DNA of 64,000 nt from Acidobacteria bacterium UBA2990. GTDB lineage: Bacteria > Acidobacteriota > Vicinamibacteria > Vicinamibacterales > UBA8438. A model generated the notes under the pieces. The model was not told the origin of the DNA. It ran no database searches and saw nothing but the letters and a program-made list of their open reading frames with translations. Shown piece after piece: positions 42,601-52,589 of the stretch. Made by a program: the position numbers and the translations under genes. Numbering within the stretch: the first letter of the stretch is position 1; every line of letters starts with the position of its first letter. The stretch is taken from positions 3,799 to 67,798 of the forward strand of contig DEAE01000029.1 in NCBI GenBank assembly GCA_002347025.1, given 5' to 3'.

Positions 42601-44691
42601 CTAACGGGACGGTGCAGCCGCCGTGTCGTCAGCTGACCGACGTTGCAAATAGACCTGAATAGCCGCGACATCGCTCTCACTAAGAAGGTCCGCATAACTC
42701 GGCATGCCTTGGTTGCGGAGAATTCCACCCCGGACCACTGCATCAAAACGCTGATGAGAGCTCTCATCAAGCTGGCGAAGGTCCGGAATCGTGCCGCTAC
42801 TTACAGCAAGCAAGCCATGGCAGATGGCGCAGCCGCTGTCGTGGAACAAGTCTTGTCCTCGCTGTTCGGTTTCTGTCAAGTCAGCACCAAAGGTTGGGGC
42901 TAGAAATGCTTCAGTCTTTGGCGGGACCGGGGGTATGGGCACGTTGCCTCCCAGACGAAACACAAATAGTCGACCCAGGTTTTCATAGTGGCTAGCGGCG
43001 GAGAGGCCCGCATCGAGAATCGTCCCACCTCCCCCCCAACCTCCAAGCACAGCAACGTATTGCTCGCCCTCCAGGCGATAGCTCACGGGCGGAGCAACTA
43101 TGCCGATGTTTAGCAGCCGCTCCCAGACTTGATCTCCCGACTCGGCAGCGTACGCCGCAAAACGGCCATCTGCCGTGCCTTGAAAGACTAAATTACCAGC
43201 AGTTGCCAGAAGACCGCCGTTGAATGCTGCTGGATGTTCGACGCTCCAAGCCTCCCGCTTCTCCACAGGATCCCACGCTTTCAGAAACCCCCTATTCGGC
43301 GGTGCCGGGAGTTCCGACAGCAGGTCCGGAACGTCTGAAAGACTGATACCCAGGTTCATGGTGCGAGGGTCGTGCTGAAAGCTCTCATTGATTGAATAGT
43401 GAAAAGCTACGTCGATTGTCGGAATGTAAACGAAGCCTGTGTTAGGACTGAAGGCCATAGGATGCCAATTGTGACCACCCAGTGGACCAGGCAGAATCAC
43501 TCGTGGTTGATCTGCGAATAGGGATTCTGGCGTCTCCACGGGTCGCCCTGTTTCCATGTCTACGTGACTGGCCCAGGTTGCGGTGATGTATTTGTCCGCA
43601 GACAACAATTCACCGGTTGCACGGTCTAGCACGTAGAAGAATCCGTTCTTGGGTGCCTGCATCAGAACGCGCCTGACGACACCATCGATCTCAAGATCAG
43701 CCAGCATAATGTGCTGCACTGCCGTATAGTCCCAATTGTCGCCTGGTGTTGTTTGGTAATGCCAGACGAGCTCACCTGTGTCCGGACGCAGCGCCAGTAT
43801 CGAAGAAAGATAGAGGTTGTCGCCGCCATCGGGGCTTCGATGTACACGGGTCCAGGGGGCGCCGTTTCCAACCCCGATGTAAAGCAAATCCAGGTCGGGG
43901 TCATACGACATCGAATCCCAGACAGTCCCGCCACCTCCAACCCGCCACCACTCGCCAGTCCATGTGTCAGCAGCCGCGGCGAGTTCGGGGTGTTCGAACG
44001 GCAAACTGGGGTCGCCAGGTACCGTATAAAACCGCCAGACCTCTGACCCGGTGGCAGCGTCATAGGCGCTGACGTATCCACGGACTCCATACTCAGCACC
44101 GCCATTACCGATGATGACTTTTCCCTTGACCACCCGAGGCGCTCCAGTGATGGCATAGGGCTTTTCACGATCTGTGGTTCGTACCGTCCAGGCAGCCTCG
44201 CCCGTCTCGGCATTGATCGCAATTAGTCGACCATCCAAGGTGCCAACATAGACATGCCCTTCCCACACAGCCGCTCCGCGATTCACGACATCACAGCAAA
44301 CCCATCGTGCCCATTCCCGTGGCACCTCGGGATCGAAGATCCACAGGCTTTCTCCGGTTGCTGCGTCCAAGGCGTGTACCACGCTCCAAGACGCTGTCAG
44401 GTAAATTCGACCGTCGACAACAATGGGTGTTGCTTCATGACCACGACGTTGTCCTGTGTCGTAGGTCCAAGCCAGACCCAGTGCATCGATATTATCCCTA
44501 TTGATCTGGTCAAGTGGAGAAAACCGTTGCTCGTCATAGGTTCGTCCATAGGACAGCCACTGCTCCGGTTCGGTGTTCGCATTCGCAATTCGCGCGCCAT
44601 CCACCTGCCCTGTCTCTTGCGCAGAGACCAAGGGGGTCCAGTTGGCGAAACCACACAACAACACCGTGAAGCCAAATCCTATAGCACGCAT
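42601..44691 (-). CDS. PQQ-dependent quinohemoprotein dehydrogenase
   Basis: A periplasmic type II alcohol-dehydrogenase-like enzyme of 696 residues. It has a Sec signal (about 1-24) and then an eight-bladed PQQ propeller (about 40-585) opening WLSYGRTYDEQRFSPLDQINRDN. The adjacent-cysteine motif WVCCDVVNRG provides the disulfide that stacks on PQQ, and QTTPGDNWDYTAVQ carries the catalytic Asp region. The C-terminal cytochrome c domain (about 605-690) has CAICHGLLA and a Met in GMPSYADLL. It would oxidise an alcohol or aldehyde and pass electrons to the respiratory chain. It is last in the transcription order of the first DUF1592/DUF1552/ankyrin cluster. Confidence 0.92.
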   Translation of the reverse strand: MRAIGFGFTVLLCGFANWTPLVSAQETGQVDGARIANANTEPEQWLSYGRTYDEQRFSPLDQINRDNIDALGLAWTYDTGQRRGHEATPIVVDGRIYLTASWSVVHALDAATGESLWIFDPEVPREWARWVCCDVVNRGAAVWEGHVYVGTLDGRLIAINAETGEAAWTVRTTDREKPYAITGAPRVVKGKVIIGNGGAEYGVRGYVSAYDAATGSEVWRFYTVPGDPSLPFEHPELAAAADTWTGEWWRVGGGGTVWDSMSYDPDLDLLYIGVGNGAPWTRVHRSPDGGDNLYLSSILALRPDTGELVWHYQTTPGDNWDYTAVQHIMLADLEIDGVVRRVLMQAPKNGFFYVLDRATGELLSADKYITATWASHVDMETGRPVETPESLFADQPRVILPGPLGGHNWHPMAFSPNTGFVYIPTIDVAFHYSINESFQHDPRTMNLGISLSDVPDLLSELPAPPNRGFLKAWDPVEKREAWSVEHPAAFNGGLLATAGNLVFQGTADGRFAAYAAESGDQVWERLLNIGIVAPPVSYRLEGEQYVAVLGGWGGGGTILDAGLSAASHYENLGRLFVFRLGGNVPIPPVPPKTEAFLAPTFGADLTETEQRGQDLFHDSGCAICHGLLAVSSGTIPDLRQLDESSHQRFDAVVRGGILRNQGMPSYADLLSESDVAAIQVYLQRRSADDTAAAPSR

Positions 44692-44795
44692 ATTCGCTTC
44701 CCTCTGCCAATTAATGTTTCTTGAACAGTAGCGGATCTAGGTGACGAGCCCCGCGAGACAACTCAAATAATGAAAGACAACGGGTGCAGGCGATC

Positions 44796-46415
44796 TCACG
44801 GTTTCGGTCCAACTTCAAGCTCTTGATTAAACTCTGTTTCGAGTTCAGCTTCCCACCTAGTGCGGTCGGCATACTGGTCGGATCTAGTGAGACAATCGAA
44901 GCAGACAGAGCCCGGAATACTGTGACCCTCACCTTCGGTCTCGAGGCCGTGTTCAATCATCAGTTGTTTCAATAACCTGGCAGTGTCTGCCTGTTGTTTG
45001 TAGGTGTCTGTGTAGGTGAAACCGGCTGCTATGGCGAGCGCAGAATAGCCCAAGTGATTGCGGGCATCCAGGTCAGCCCCTTCCTCAACTAGATACCTGA
45101 CCACACTATTGGCGCCTCGGAAGGCTGCCCCGTGCAGGGGGGTCTCCCCACGGTAATTAACCGCGTTCACGTCGTGCCCCAAGCCGACTAGCATGGTAAC
45201 GGCCCGTAGGTGTTCGGCTTCCTGTGCTGGTTCCGTGCCTCCATCTTCCCCTGGGTTAAAAACCGCGACGCCTGCGGCGACCATAAGCGCGGTCGTGCCA
45301 TCGGCATTTGGCACCAGTGGGTCGGCCCCTGCATCCAGCAGAACCTGCATCGCTTCGGTGTCGTTAGATTTTGAAGCCAAAAAGAAAGGCGTAGCCCCTA
45401 ATCTATTTAGACGGTTCCGCTGCCCATCCTGCATGCCATTCACTCGCATCCTGGCATTGACATCTCCCCCTAAATCAATCAATTTTCGCAAAAGGTCGAT
45501 ACTGTCAACATCGCCAGTTGGGATGGGTCCAGGGAACCCTTGACAACAATTCATACGGCGGGACCGCACTACCTGATGAAGCGGGGTCCATCCGGCCGTC
45601 ATCTGGTTGGGTTCAGCACCACGTTCAAGAAGATAGTCAGCTGCTGCCCAGTTCGCGTTAGCTATCGCGACAAGAAGAACACCTTGACCATCCGATAAGG
45701 TGCCGTTGATATCGGCCCCTGCATTCAACAGGACCCGTAACACATCGATATGGCCACCTCTTGCCGCAAACATTAAAGCCGTAAAACCAGTGGGGTCTGC
45801 CGACCAGAACAACCGTGAAGAAGTCTCCTCTTTCCGGGCGGTCTGGGCGGCGATATCGGCACCCAACTCAGCGAGGGCATACACGGCGGCGGAGTTATTT
45901 CTGGCTGCGGCCCACATTAGAGCCGTCTGTCCACGAAAGGGATCCCGGACGTCTGGGTCAGCGCCGGCTGCCAACAGTACTCGAACCGCTTCAGGGTCTC
46001 CGTTTCGTGCGGCCGTCATCAACACTGTTTCGCCATCCATCCCTGCATGGGCTGCGTCAGCTCCAGCAGCCAGCAAGGCTTGCAGAATCAACGGGTTGCC
46101 ATTTTCGGCTGCGAGGGTTATTGGTTGTACGCCGTAGCGATTTTGCGCTGTGGGGTCGGCTCCGGCATTCAGCAAATAAGCTACCAGCTCCACGTTATTT
46201 CGGTGGACGGCCCAGTGGAGAGGTGTCGATCCGTCCGGTGCAGCCTCATTAACGTCGACACCTTCTGTCAGTAGGGCTCCGACGGCCTCGAGGCTTTCGG
46301 CTTGTACAGCGTCCAACAGCGCCCGTTCTTGAGCCATTAGCGACTCGCCAACAGGGACACAAAGAAGCAGTCCGGCCATTCCCCGTGCCAGCACCCGGCA
46401 AAAACTCGAAAGCAT
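44796..46415 (-). CDS. Secreted ankyrin-repeat protein (cluster 1)
   Basis: A 539-residue protein with a Sec-type signal (about 1-28) followed by about eleven ankyrin repeats (about 30-480), for example DGSTPLHWAVHRNNVELVAYLL, DGETVLMTAARNGDPEAVRVLL and RGETPLHGAAFRGANSVVRYLV. The C-terminus (about 490-539) has a short Cys pair (SVCFDCLTR). Ankyrin repeats bind protein partners; here the partner would be extracytoplasmic. It lies 43 bases after the DUF1552 gene in the transcription direction and 104 bases before the PQQ dehydrogenase. A clear paralogue sits at 57281-58870. Confidence 0.88.
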   Translation of the reverse strand: MLSSFCRVLARGMAGLLLCVPVGESLMAQERALLDAVQAESLEAVGALLTEGVDVNEAAPDGSTPLHWAVHRNNVELVAYLLNAGADPTAQNRYGVQPITLAAENGNPLILQALLAAGADAAHAGMDGETVLMTAARNGDPEAVRVLLAAGADPDVRDPFRGQTALMWAAARNNSAAVYALAELGADIAAQTARKEETSSRLFWSADPTGFTALMFAARGGHIDVLRVLLNAGADINGTLSDGQGVLLVAIANANWAAADYLLERGAEPNQMTAGWTPLHQVVRSRRMNCCQGFPGPIPTGDVDSIDLLRKLIDLGGDVNARMRVNGMQDGQRNRLNRLGATPFFLASKSNDTEAMQVLLDAGADPLVPNADGTTALMVAAGVAVFNPGEDGGTEPAQEAEHLRAVTMLVGLGHDVNAVNYRGETPLHGAAFRGANSVVRYLVEEGADLDARNHLGYSALAIAAGFTYTDTYKQQADTARLLKQLMIEHGLETEGEGHSIPGSVCFDCLTRSDQYADRTRWEAELETEFNQELEVGPKP

Positions 46416-46458
46416 TATCCGTCCTTTCGCTCTAGTCGTGCCGAACGTTTTGTCATTC

Positions 46459-47793
46459 TCAGATGCCGGTCAATGAACCTGTACTATCGGCGATACTGTC
46501 CACCTTGACACCAATCTTTTCCAGCAATGAAAGCCCAAGGTTCATGAACGGTGTGTGTAAGTCATAGACCAAGTGCCGATTTCCGGCCAGTTGACCGCAT
46601 CCTCCGCCCATCAAGGTTGTAGGCAGGTTGAAGGGGGTGTGTTGGTCCCCGTCTCCCATGCCAGCACCGTGTAACAGAATGCTGTGGTCCAAAAGAGAAC
46701 CGTCTCCATCTGGCGTTTCGTGGAGCTTCTTCACGAGTCCTGCGAAAAGACCGACCTGATGCTGGCTGATCTTCGTGTATTGAGTAACGTTGTAGGGATC
46801 TTGCTGATGGTGAGACACTGAATGGTGCGCCTGCGGCACCCCGATATTAGGATAGGTTTGTCCACTTTGTTCACGGGCCATCTGCATGCAACTCACCCTT
46901 GTGATGTCCGCCTGAAAGGCCAAGACCAACATGTCCTGCAGAAGTCCGACGTGTTCATCGTAATCCTCGGGCACCCCTCCTGGCTGCTTAACTTCTGGTA
47001 ATGGCGCCGAGGAATTATGCTCCTCGGTCTGCTGAATGCGGCGCTCGATCTCCCGAATTGTCTCCAGATAGCGTTCCATCGTACTCCGGTCAGAGCTTCC
47101 AACTCTTTGAGCTAGACTCCTGATGCTTTCTGTCACGGAGTCCAGGATGCTCCGGTCTTTTCGCATCTCGATCAATCGTGATTCTACGGTGCCCCCGTCC
47201 CCGAACAACCTACGGAAGATAGTCCTAGGATCTCGTTCGTGTGGAAGGGGCGAGGTTGCATTCCTCCAAGATGTAGAATTTGTGTAGGCACAGCTGTAGC
47301 CATTCTCACAGTTTCCCACTCGATAGCTTGATTCGGTTGTGAGCTCTAGAGAGCGGAGGGCAGTCTCTAGGCCTAAGGTGTCGGCAGCATACTGATCAAT
47401 GGTCTTTCCACCTCGCAGGTCAGCGCCTTCCGTTCGTTTGGGTAGCCTGCCACTTAACCAGCCGCTATGGGCCCTACTATGAACCCCGCCTCCCTCGCGG
47501 GAACTAATCACGCCAGAGTTGCTGAGGCCGGTGACCACCGTAAGATGATCCCGAAACTGCTCCAAGGGTTGCAAGATAGGTGTGAGCTCAAAGTTCCGTC
47601 CCCCGTTGCCAGCTGGATGAAAGGCCGGAGGAAACATTCCATTGGGCACGTAAAAGAAGGCCAGCCTGGGAACCGGGATAGGGTTTGCGGATGCGAGTGC
47701 CGGCACCATCGCATCGAGCAAGGGCAGTGCCACAGTAGCACCAAGGCCCCGAAGCATGGTACGGCGTGATAGCGAACGTTTGGTGACTATCAT
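46459..47793 (-). CDS. Tat-exported DUF1552 protein (cluster 1)
   Basis: A 444-residue protein with a twin-arginine signal (SLSRRTMLRGLGATVALPLLDAM), so it is exported folded, often a sign of a cofactor. The mature part matches DUF1552, with LAFFYVPNGMFPPAF, VVTGLSNSG, GGKTIDQYAADTLG, SWRNATSPLPHERDPRTIFRRLFG, SVSHHQQDPYNVTQY and ILLHGAGMGDGDQHTPFNLP. The family relates by fold to alkaline-phosphatase/sulfatase-like DUF1501 proteins; no activity is established. It overlaps the DUF1592 gene by 4 bases, showing coupling. Confidence 0.92.
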   Translation of the reverse strand: MIVTKRSLSRRTMLRGLGATVALPLLDAMVPALASANPIPVPRLAFFYVPNGMFPPAFHPAGNGGRNFELTPILQPLEQFRDHLTVVTGLSNSGVISSREGGGVHSRAHSGWLSGRLPKRTEGADLRGGKTIDQYAADTLGLETALRSLELTTESSYRVGNCENGYSCAYTNSTSWRNATSPLPHERDPRTIFRRLFGDGGTVESRLIEMRKDRSILDSVTESIRSLAQRVGSSDRSTMERYLETIREIERRIQQTEEHNSSAPLPEVKQPGGVPEDYDEHVGLLQDMLVLAFQADITRVSCMQMAREQSGQTYPNIGVPQAHHSVSHHQQDPYNVTQYTKISQHQVGLFAGLVKKLHETPDGDGSLLDHSILLHGAGMGDGDQHTPFNLPTTLMGGGCGQLAGNRHLVYDLHTPFMNLGLSLLEKIGVKVDSIADSTGSLTGI

Positions 47794-50249
47794 GACTCCG
47801 ATCTCCTCATCAGAAATGGATCACTAGCAACAATGGCCTGGATGACGGTATGAAATCGGAAGTCGTCGATTTCAGCTTCACTCACAATACGTCGCAATGT
47901 GGGCATGTCTGCGTGACCCAACCCACGACCCAATGCATAAGTCATCAGCTTTTCCGCTACGGTAAAGATAAACTGTTCGGGCCGTTCAATCAGCGCTTCC
48001 CTGAACTCCACGATCCCCTCAAAAGCCCGGCCGTCAGGCAGCACGCCAGAGTCATCGATTGCATTAAACGAGGCATCTACCTCGCGCCAACGCCCAATTG
48101 CGTCAAAGTGCTCTAGGGCAAAACCCAGCGGGTCGATCATCGAGTGACAGGCCGCACAGGCTGGATTATTACGGTGCTGTTCCATCCTGGCTCGAAGTGT
48201 GGGGCGTTTAGCTTGATTACGGGTGTCATCCAAGGCCGGCACATTTGGTGGCGGGTCTGGTGGCGGCGAACCTAACAGGTTATTTAGAATCCATTTGCCT
48301 CGCAAAACCGGCGAGGTCCGTATCGCGTGGGAACTGAGTGTCAGCACGCTACCGTGTCCCAAGATACCTGCACGGTTTGTCTCGGGTGGCAGCGATACTC
48401 GTCGAAAATGGCTGCCGGTTACACCAGCCAATCCATAGTGGTCAGCCAATCTTTCGTTGACGAAGGTGTAATCGGCCGTGAGGAGCTCGATAACTGGGCG
48501 GTTAAGTCGGACGACACCATCAAACAGCAGTTCGGTCTCACGCAGCATGCTCTGTCGCAGTGATTCATCGAAAGCCACAGAGAAAGGTTCGCCAGGCCGC
48601 ACTGTTGTTTCGAGGTTGCGAAGCTCTAGCCATTGAGCTGCGAAATTTGTTGTTAATGAAAGCGATCGAGAGTCAGCTATCATCCGGCGAACCTGACCCG
48701 AAAGGATCTGAGGTTGACGGAGTTGGCCGTCTTCTGCGAGCGTTAGCAGCTCATCGTCTGGAATACTGCTCCACAAGAAAAACGAAAGCCTCGAAGCAAG
48801 CTCAATATCGCTAATCGGGTACGACACACTCGGTGAAACGCCCTCGGGATCCAGTTCGACTCGATAAAGAAATTCAGGACTGACCAGTAATCGCCGCAAA
48901 GCCATCTCGATTCCGAGATCAAAGGTAGCACCTGTTTCAGCTCGTTCCTGCAGGTAGAAGCTCATGAGCTCAGCGACTTCTGTGTCTGTAGCAGGACGTC
49001 GGTAGGCACGGCGCGAAAGGTTTGACAATATCTGTCTAGCACATTCCGTCTGCTCTGCATCACTCTTCGGCCTACACGTGAAGATTTTTCTTCGGGCGTC
49101 CGTGTCACCAACCCCCGTTGAGTCAAATGGACCCGTAACGGTGACACTTCGCACGAAGGGTTGGGCCCCTGCCCGTCCTCCAGCATTGCCAGAAACGCGG
49201 GGGTTCGAAAAGGGTTGCCTGACCTTTTCCACTAAGGCAGACGCCTTCTTAAAGAATGTGACCCCCACTTGATGTGAGCCACTCATGAGGGGAAGACGGA
49301 GGTCGATCACCGAAGCGTTAGCATATGGGTTGTCGCCGCCTTCAGTATTGGGCCCTACTGTAAAGACTGCAGCTTGTTCTCCGTCCACCATCACTTCAAG
49401 GTCGTGATTATGTGAAAGCCGTCTAGTGCCCGTTAACTCGATACGTAAGTTGTAGTCAGCGTCTCGAGGAAAGAGGTGACCGAACAGTAAACCTCCCCTG
49501 CTACCAAAGGGCAAACCGTCTACGCGCACATTCTGAGGAAGGTCTTGGGCTGCAGAGTAAGTATCTGCTGTAGTCGCAGACACGGGACTCCCTACAGCCC
49601 ACCGGCTGATTTTTCGGGCTGCGTTCAGGTAACTCTCGAGAAGAGCCTGCGACATACCAAGCACACCGCCGATGTTGTCGAATCCGAAACTAGAATCATC
49701 GGCCGGTAAGAAGTCAACTGCCTCGATCTCAAGTCCAAGAAGGTCTCGGATCGAATTCCGATATTCAGTGCGGTTCAATCGATGGAATGTTGCTGTGCGC
49801 CCAGGATCCCGCTCTATTGCCCAAGCTTCATCAAGTTCATTTTCCAACCAGCCCGAAAAACTTTGAAGTTCGTCTTCCCCTGGTCGAGGACGACCGGCTG
49901 GGGGCATTAGCCCTCCCCGTAATTTTCGGACAACCTTCTCCCACTCATTTGGGTTGGCGCCAACCGCCGCCAAGTCAAGGCTGTCCAATTTCAACCCCAC
50001 TGCCCGGAGTTGGTCAATCAGTGGTGAGGTTGGCTGATCTCGCCCATCAACAACTTCTTGGTTGTGACATTGAACACAATAACGGTCGAGGAGTAATCGG
50101 TGGGCGCCAAGTGGCTCCTCTTCGACCTCTTGTTCTTGAGGGAAAACTTCAGGACTTGGTGCTTTTACCGGTCGACCGCTTGATGCTGCGATCCGTGGGG
50201 CTATCACTAGAGACAGGATGATCACAGGCAGAGCGAGTTTGTCTTTCAC
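47790..50249 (-). CDS. DUF1587/1592/1588/1585 cytochrome-like protein (cluster 1)
   Basis: An 819-residue exported protein. It has an N-terminal signal, then a planctomycete-type cytochrome domain with the heme motif CVQCHN (about 58-63). DUF1587 follows (FHRLNRTEYRNSIRDLLGLEIE), then a beta-rich segment (about 220-380). DUF1595/DUF1592 (RRAYRRPATDTEVAELMSFY, LASRLSFFLWSSIPDDELL), DUF1588 (FNERLADHYGL or equivalent FVNERLADHYGL, RAGILGHGSVLT) and DUF1585 with CAACHSMIDPLGFALEHFDAIG at the end complete it. Such proteins always travel with DUF1552 in planctomycetes and acidobacteria. Proposed electron-transfer or oxidoreductase role; substrate unknown. Confidence 0.92.
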   Translation of the reverse strand: MKDKLALPVIILSLVIAPRIAASSGRPVKAPSPEVFPQEQEVEEEPLGAHRLLLDRYCVQCHNQEVVDGRDQPTSPLIDQLRAVGLKLDSLDLAAVGANPNEWEKVVRKLRGGLMPPAGRPRPGEDELQSFSGWLENELDEAWAIERDPGRTATFHRLNRTEYRNSIRDLLGLEIEAVDFLPADDSSFGFDNIGGVLGMSQALLESYLNAARKISRWAVGSPVSATTADTYSAAQDLPQNVRVDGLPFGSRGGLLFGHLFPRDADYNLRIELTGTRRLSHNHDLEVMVDGEQAAVFTVGPNTEGGDNPYANASVIDLRLPLMSGSHQVGVTFFKKASALVEKVRQPFSNPRVSGNAGGRAGAQPFVRSVTVTGPFDSTGVGDTDARRKIFTCRPKSDAEQTECARQILSNLSRRAYRRPATDTEVAELMSFYLQERAETGATFDLGIEMALRRLLVSPEFLYRVELDPEGVSPSVSYPISDIELASRLSFFLWSSIPDDELLTLAEDGQLRQPQILSGQVRRMIADSRSLSLTTNFAAQWLELRNLETTVRPGEPFSVAFDESLRQSMLRETELLFDGVVRLNRPVIELLTADYTFVNERLADHYGLAGVTGSHFRRVSLPPETNRAGILGHGSVLTLSSHAIRTSPVLRGKWILNNLLGSPPPDPPPNVPALDDTRNQAKRPTLRARMEQHRNNPACAACHSMIDPLGFALEHFDAIGRWREVDASFNAIDDSGVLPDGRAFEGIVEFREALIERPEQFIFTVAEKLMTYALGRGLGHADMPTLRRIVSEAEIDDFRFHTVIQAIVASDPFLMRRSES

Positions 50250-50388
50250 TCAAACACCCCGTAGTCAGGCATAGATGGTAGCCTTAAGTTTAGCAGATTA
50301 GACCATTTTCCGGTCATCTACCCGATGGAACAGGCAGTTTCTTGATTAGCAATCATCCGCTCACAGCTGGGTTCAGCTAACATCCCAA

Positions 50389-52512
50389 GTGATGGATAAG
50401 TTTTTTGCTGTTACAGCCAGAGGCACCGAACAGGTTCTTGCAGAGGAACTACATGAGATTGGCATTGTCACCGTCGAAGCCCTACGCGGTGGAGTCGGGT
50501 TTGAAGGAAATTTGACTGAGGCTTACCTCGCTTGCCTCTGGTCTCGAGTCGCGAGCCGGATTCTGCTACCGATTCACACCTTTGAAGCTTTTGGCGCTAG
50601 TGACCTTTACGACGGGGTCAGCTCGATCGATTGGACACTCCATCTTGATGCCACACAAACCCTCGCGGTTGATGTCGCGGGGAAGAATGCCTCTGCAGGT
50701 CCAGGTCACTTCATTACCCTTAAGGCCAAAGACGCTATCGTGGATCGGATTCGCCAACATGGCCAGTCTCGCCCAAACATTGACAGTGTTCGACCAGACG
50801 TCCGGGTCAATTTGCATGTGCGCGGCCCAAAAGTGACTGTCAATATCGATCTCTCTGGCAGAGGTCTTCACCGAAGGGGGTTCGATCGAGTGGGTACCGA
50901 GGCACCGTTAAAGGAGAATCTGGCAGCCGCTATACTTCGACTTGCGGGGTGGACGCCGAAACACTCTTCCTGTCCCCTCTTCGATCCCATGTGTGGTTCT
51001 GGAACAATACTAATGGAAGCTGCCTGGATGGCTCTTAATGTAGCTCCAGGTATAAATCGAAAACACCGAGGGGATAAAGGTTGGAGGGGACACGATTTAG
51101 TGCTCTGGGAGCGTTTACGGCAGCAGGCCCTGGAACGTTCCAAGGCGGCCGCTGGAGAGACCCTTTTAATCGCCGGGACGGATCGGTCTGATCAGGCAAT
51201 TTCCTACACCTGTGAAAACCTGAAGCGGGCGGGGCTTGAATCGGCAGTACAAGTGGAAAAGCGTGATCTTAGCCAGGTTACCCACCCCTTCGACCGGCCT
51301 GGTATTTTGATCACGAACCCGCCCTACGGCGAACGCCTTGGCAATACAAGGGAACTCGGCCCCCTCTATGAACTCCTTGGAGATACCCTCAAGCGACGAT
51401 TTCCTGGCTGGCAAGCGTGGATCTTGAGTGGAAACCAGAGTCTCACCAAGCGTATTGGCTTGCGATCCAGATCCAAGCATATTGTTTTTAATGGCCCTAT
51501 CGAATCCAAATTATTGGAAATCCCAATCTCTGCCAAGAGGATTGCCGGAGAGCTCCGCCCAGGCTGGCGTCGACCCAGCAAGGAGTCTCAAGGTTTGCTC
51601 ACCCGACTCCAAAAGAATCTCCGCAAATTACGTCCCTGGGCAACGCGTGGGCATCTGACATGCTATCGGCTCTATGACGCCGAGGTTCCCCATTACAATG
51701 TTGCAATTGACTGGTATGATGGATGGGTTCGCATCGAAGAGTATCTGCGGCCAAGCAAGATACCCCAGAGAGATGCTGACCAGCATCTTTTTGACACGAG
51801 GCTTGTAGTAGAAGAGGCACTAGAAATCAATTCCAACTCAATCGTGCTTCGGGTTGCAGAAACACAAGCTGCCTCGCCGTCGGAGAAAGATATTGAAGGG
51901 CCTGATTTTCTCACCATCGATGAGGGCGGCTCACGTTTTAAGATCAACATAGAATCTCACTGGGAGCCCGGCTTGCGACTGGAAGAGCGCTCCCTGCGAG
52001 CCCGTATCCAGAAACAGTCACTCAATTCCCATTTCCTCAATTTATTTGCGTACACGTGTACAGCCTCAGTTGCGGCAGCAATCGGCGGAGCGGAGTCAAG
52101 CGTCAGCGTCGATAGTTCTCAGTATCACCTCGACTGGGGACAGAAGAATTTTTTAGCGAATGACATAGCATTGCCCAAGCATCAATTTATTCGGGCGGAA
52201 GTCGAAGATTGGCTGTCTAACAACCAACATGACAGATATGACCTGATACTAGTATCCCCGCGGACCAGTCTTGGTTCTCAGTATCTCAAGACTGAGGAGG
52301 CAGGGCTAACCCAGACACGCCTCCTTCAGAAGACCTGTAGCCTTCTGAGTAGCACCGGGGAACTTTTATTTGTGACGGCTCAGAGAACGTTCAGACCTCA
52401 CTTGGTGGACTCTGCCACGTTTCGAATTAGCGATATAACGACAGAGATTACCTCTCGTGATTTTAAACAACGACCTCTATTGAAAGCCTGGTCAGTTCGA
52501 CGCAGTATATGA
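50389..52512 (+). CDS. rlmL: 23S rRNA methyltransferase RlmKL, with altered RlmK half
   Basis: A fused 707-residue rRNA methyltransferase. The N-terminus has a ferredoxin-like and THUMP domain (about 1-155). The RlmL catalytic half (m2G2445 in E. coli numbering) has LFDPMCGSGTILMEAAWMA and ILITNPPYGERLG (about 306-313), which is intact. The C-terminal RlmK half (about 455-705; m7G2069) keeps LNLFAYTCTASVAAAIGGA and VDSSQYHLDWGQKNF. The usual DPPTFS motif reads VSPRTS near residue 622. That half may be inactive. It stands on the plus strand between two minus-strand DUF1592 clusters. Confidence 0.9.
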   Translation: MMDKFFAVTARGTEQVLAEELHEIGIVTVEALRGGVGFEGNLTEAYLACLWSRVASRILLPIHTFEAFGASDLYDGVSSIDWTLHLDATQTLAVDVAGKNASAGPGHFITLKAKDAIVDRIRQHGQSRPNIDSVRPDVRVNLHVRGPKVTVNIDLSGRGLHRRGFDRVGTEAPLKENLAAAILRLAGWTPKHSSCPLFDPMCGSGTILMEAAWMALNVAPGINRKHRGDKGWRGHDLVLWERLRQQALERSKAAAGETLLIAGTDRSDQAISYTCENLKRAGLESAVQVEKRDLSQVTHPFDRPGILITNPPYGERLGNTRELGPLYELLGDTLKRRFPGWQAWILSGNQSLTKRIGLRSRSKHIVFNGPIESKLLEIPISAKRIAGELRPGWRRPSKESQGLLTRLQKNLRKLRPWATRGHLTCYRLYDAEVPHYNVAIDWYDGWVRIEEYLRPSKIPQRDADQHLFDTRLVVEEALEINSNSIVLRVAETQAASPSEKDIEGPDFLTIDEGGSRFKINIESHWEPGLRLEERSLRARIQKQSLNSHFLNLFAYTCTASVAAAIGGAESSVSVDSSQYHLDWGQKNFLANDIALPKHQFIRAEVEDWLSNNQHDRYDLILVSPRTSLGSQYLKTEEAGLTQTRLLQKTCSLLSSTGELLFVTAQRTFRPHLVDSATFRISDITTEITSRDFKQRPLLKAWSVRRSI

Positions 52513-52589
52513 AGCTGTCTGGGCACTAAGGAAAACGGTCGCCTGAGTCAACTTAGTTTCGAATCCGCGTACTTGAAGAACACCGCTGT

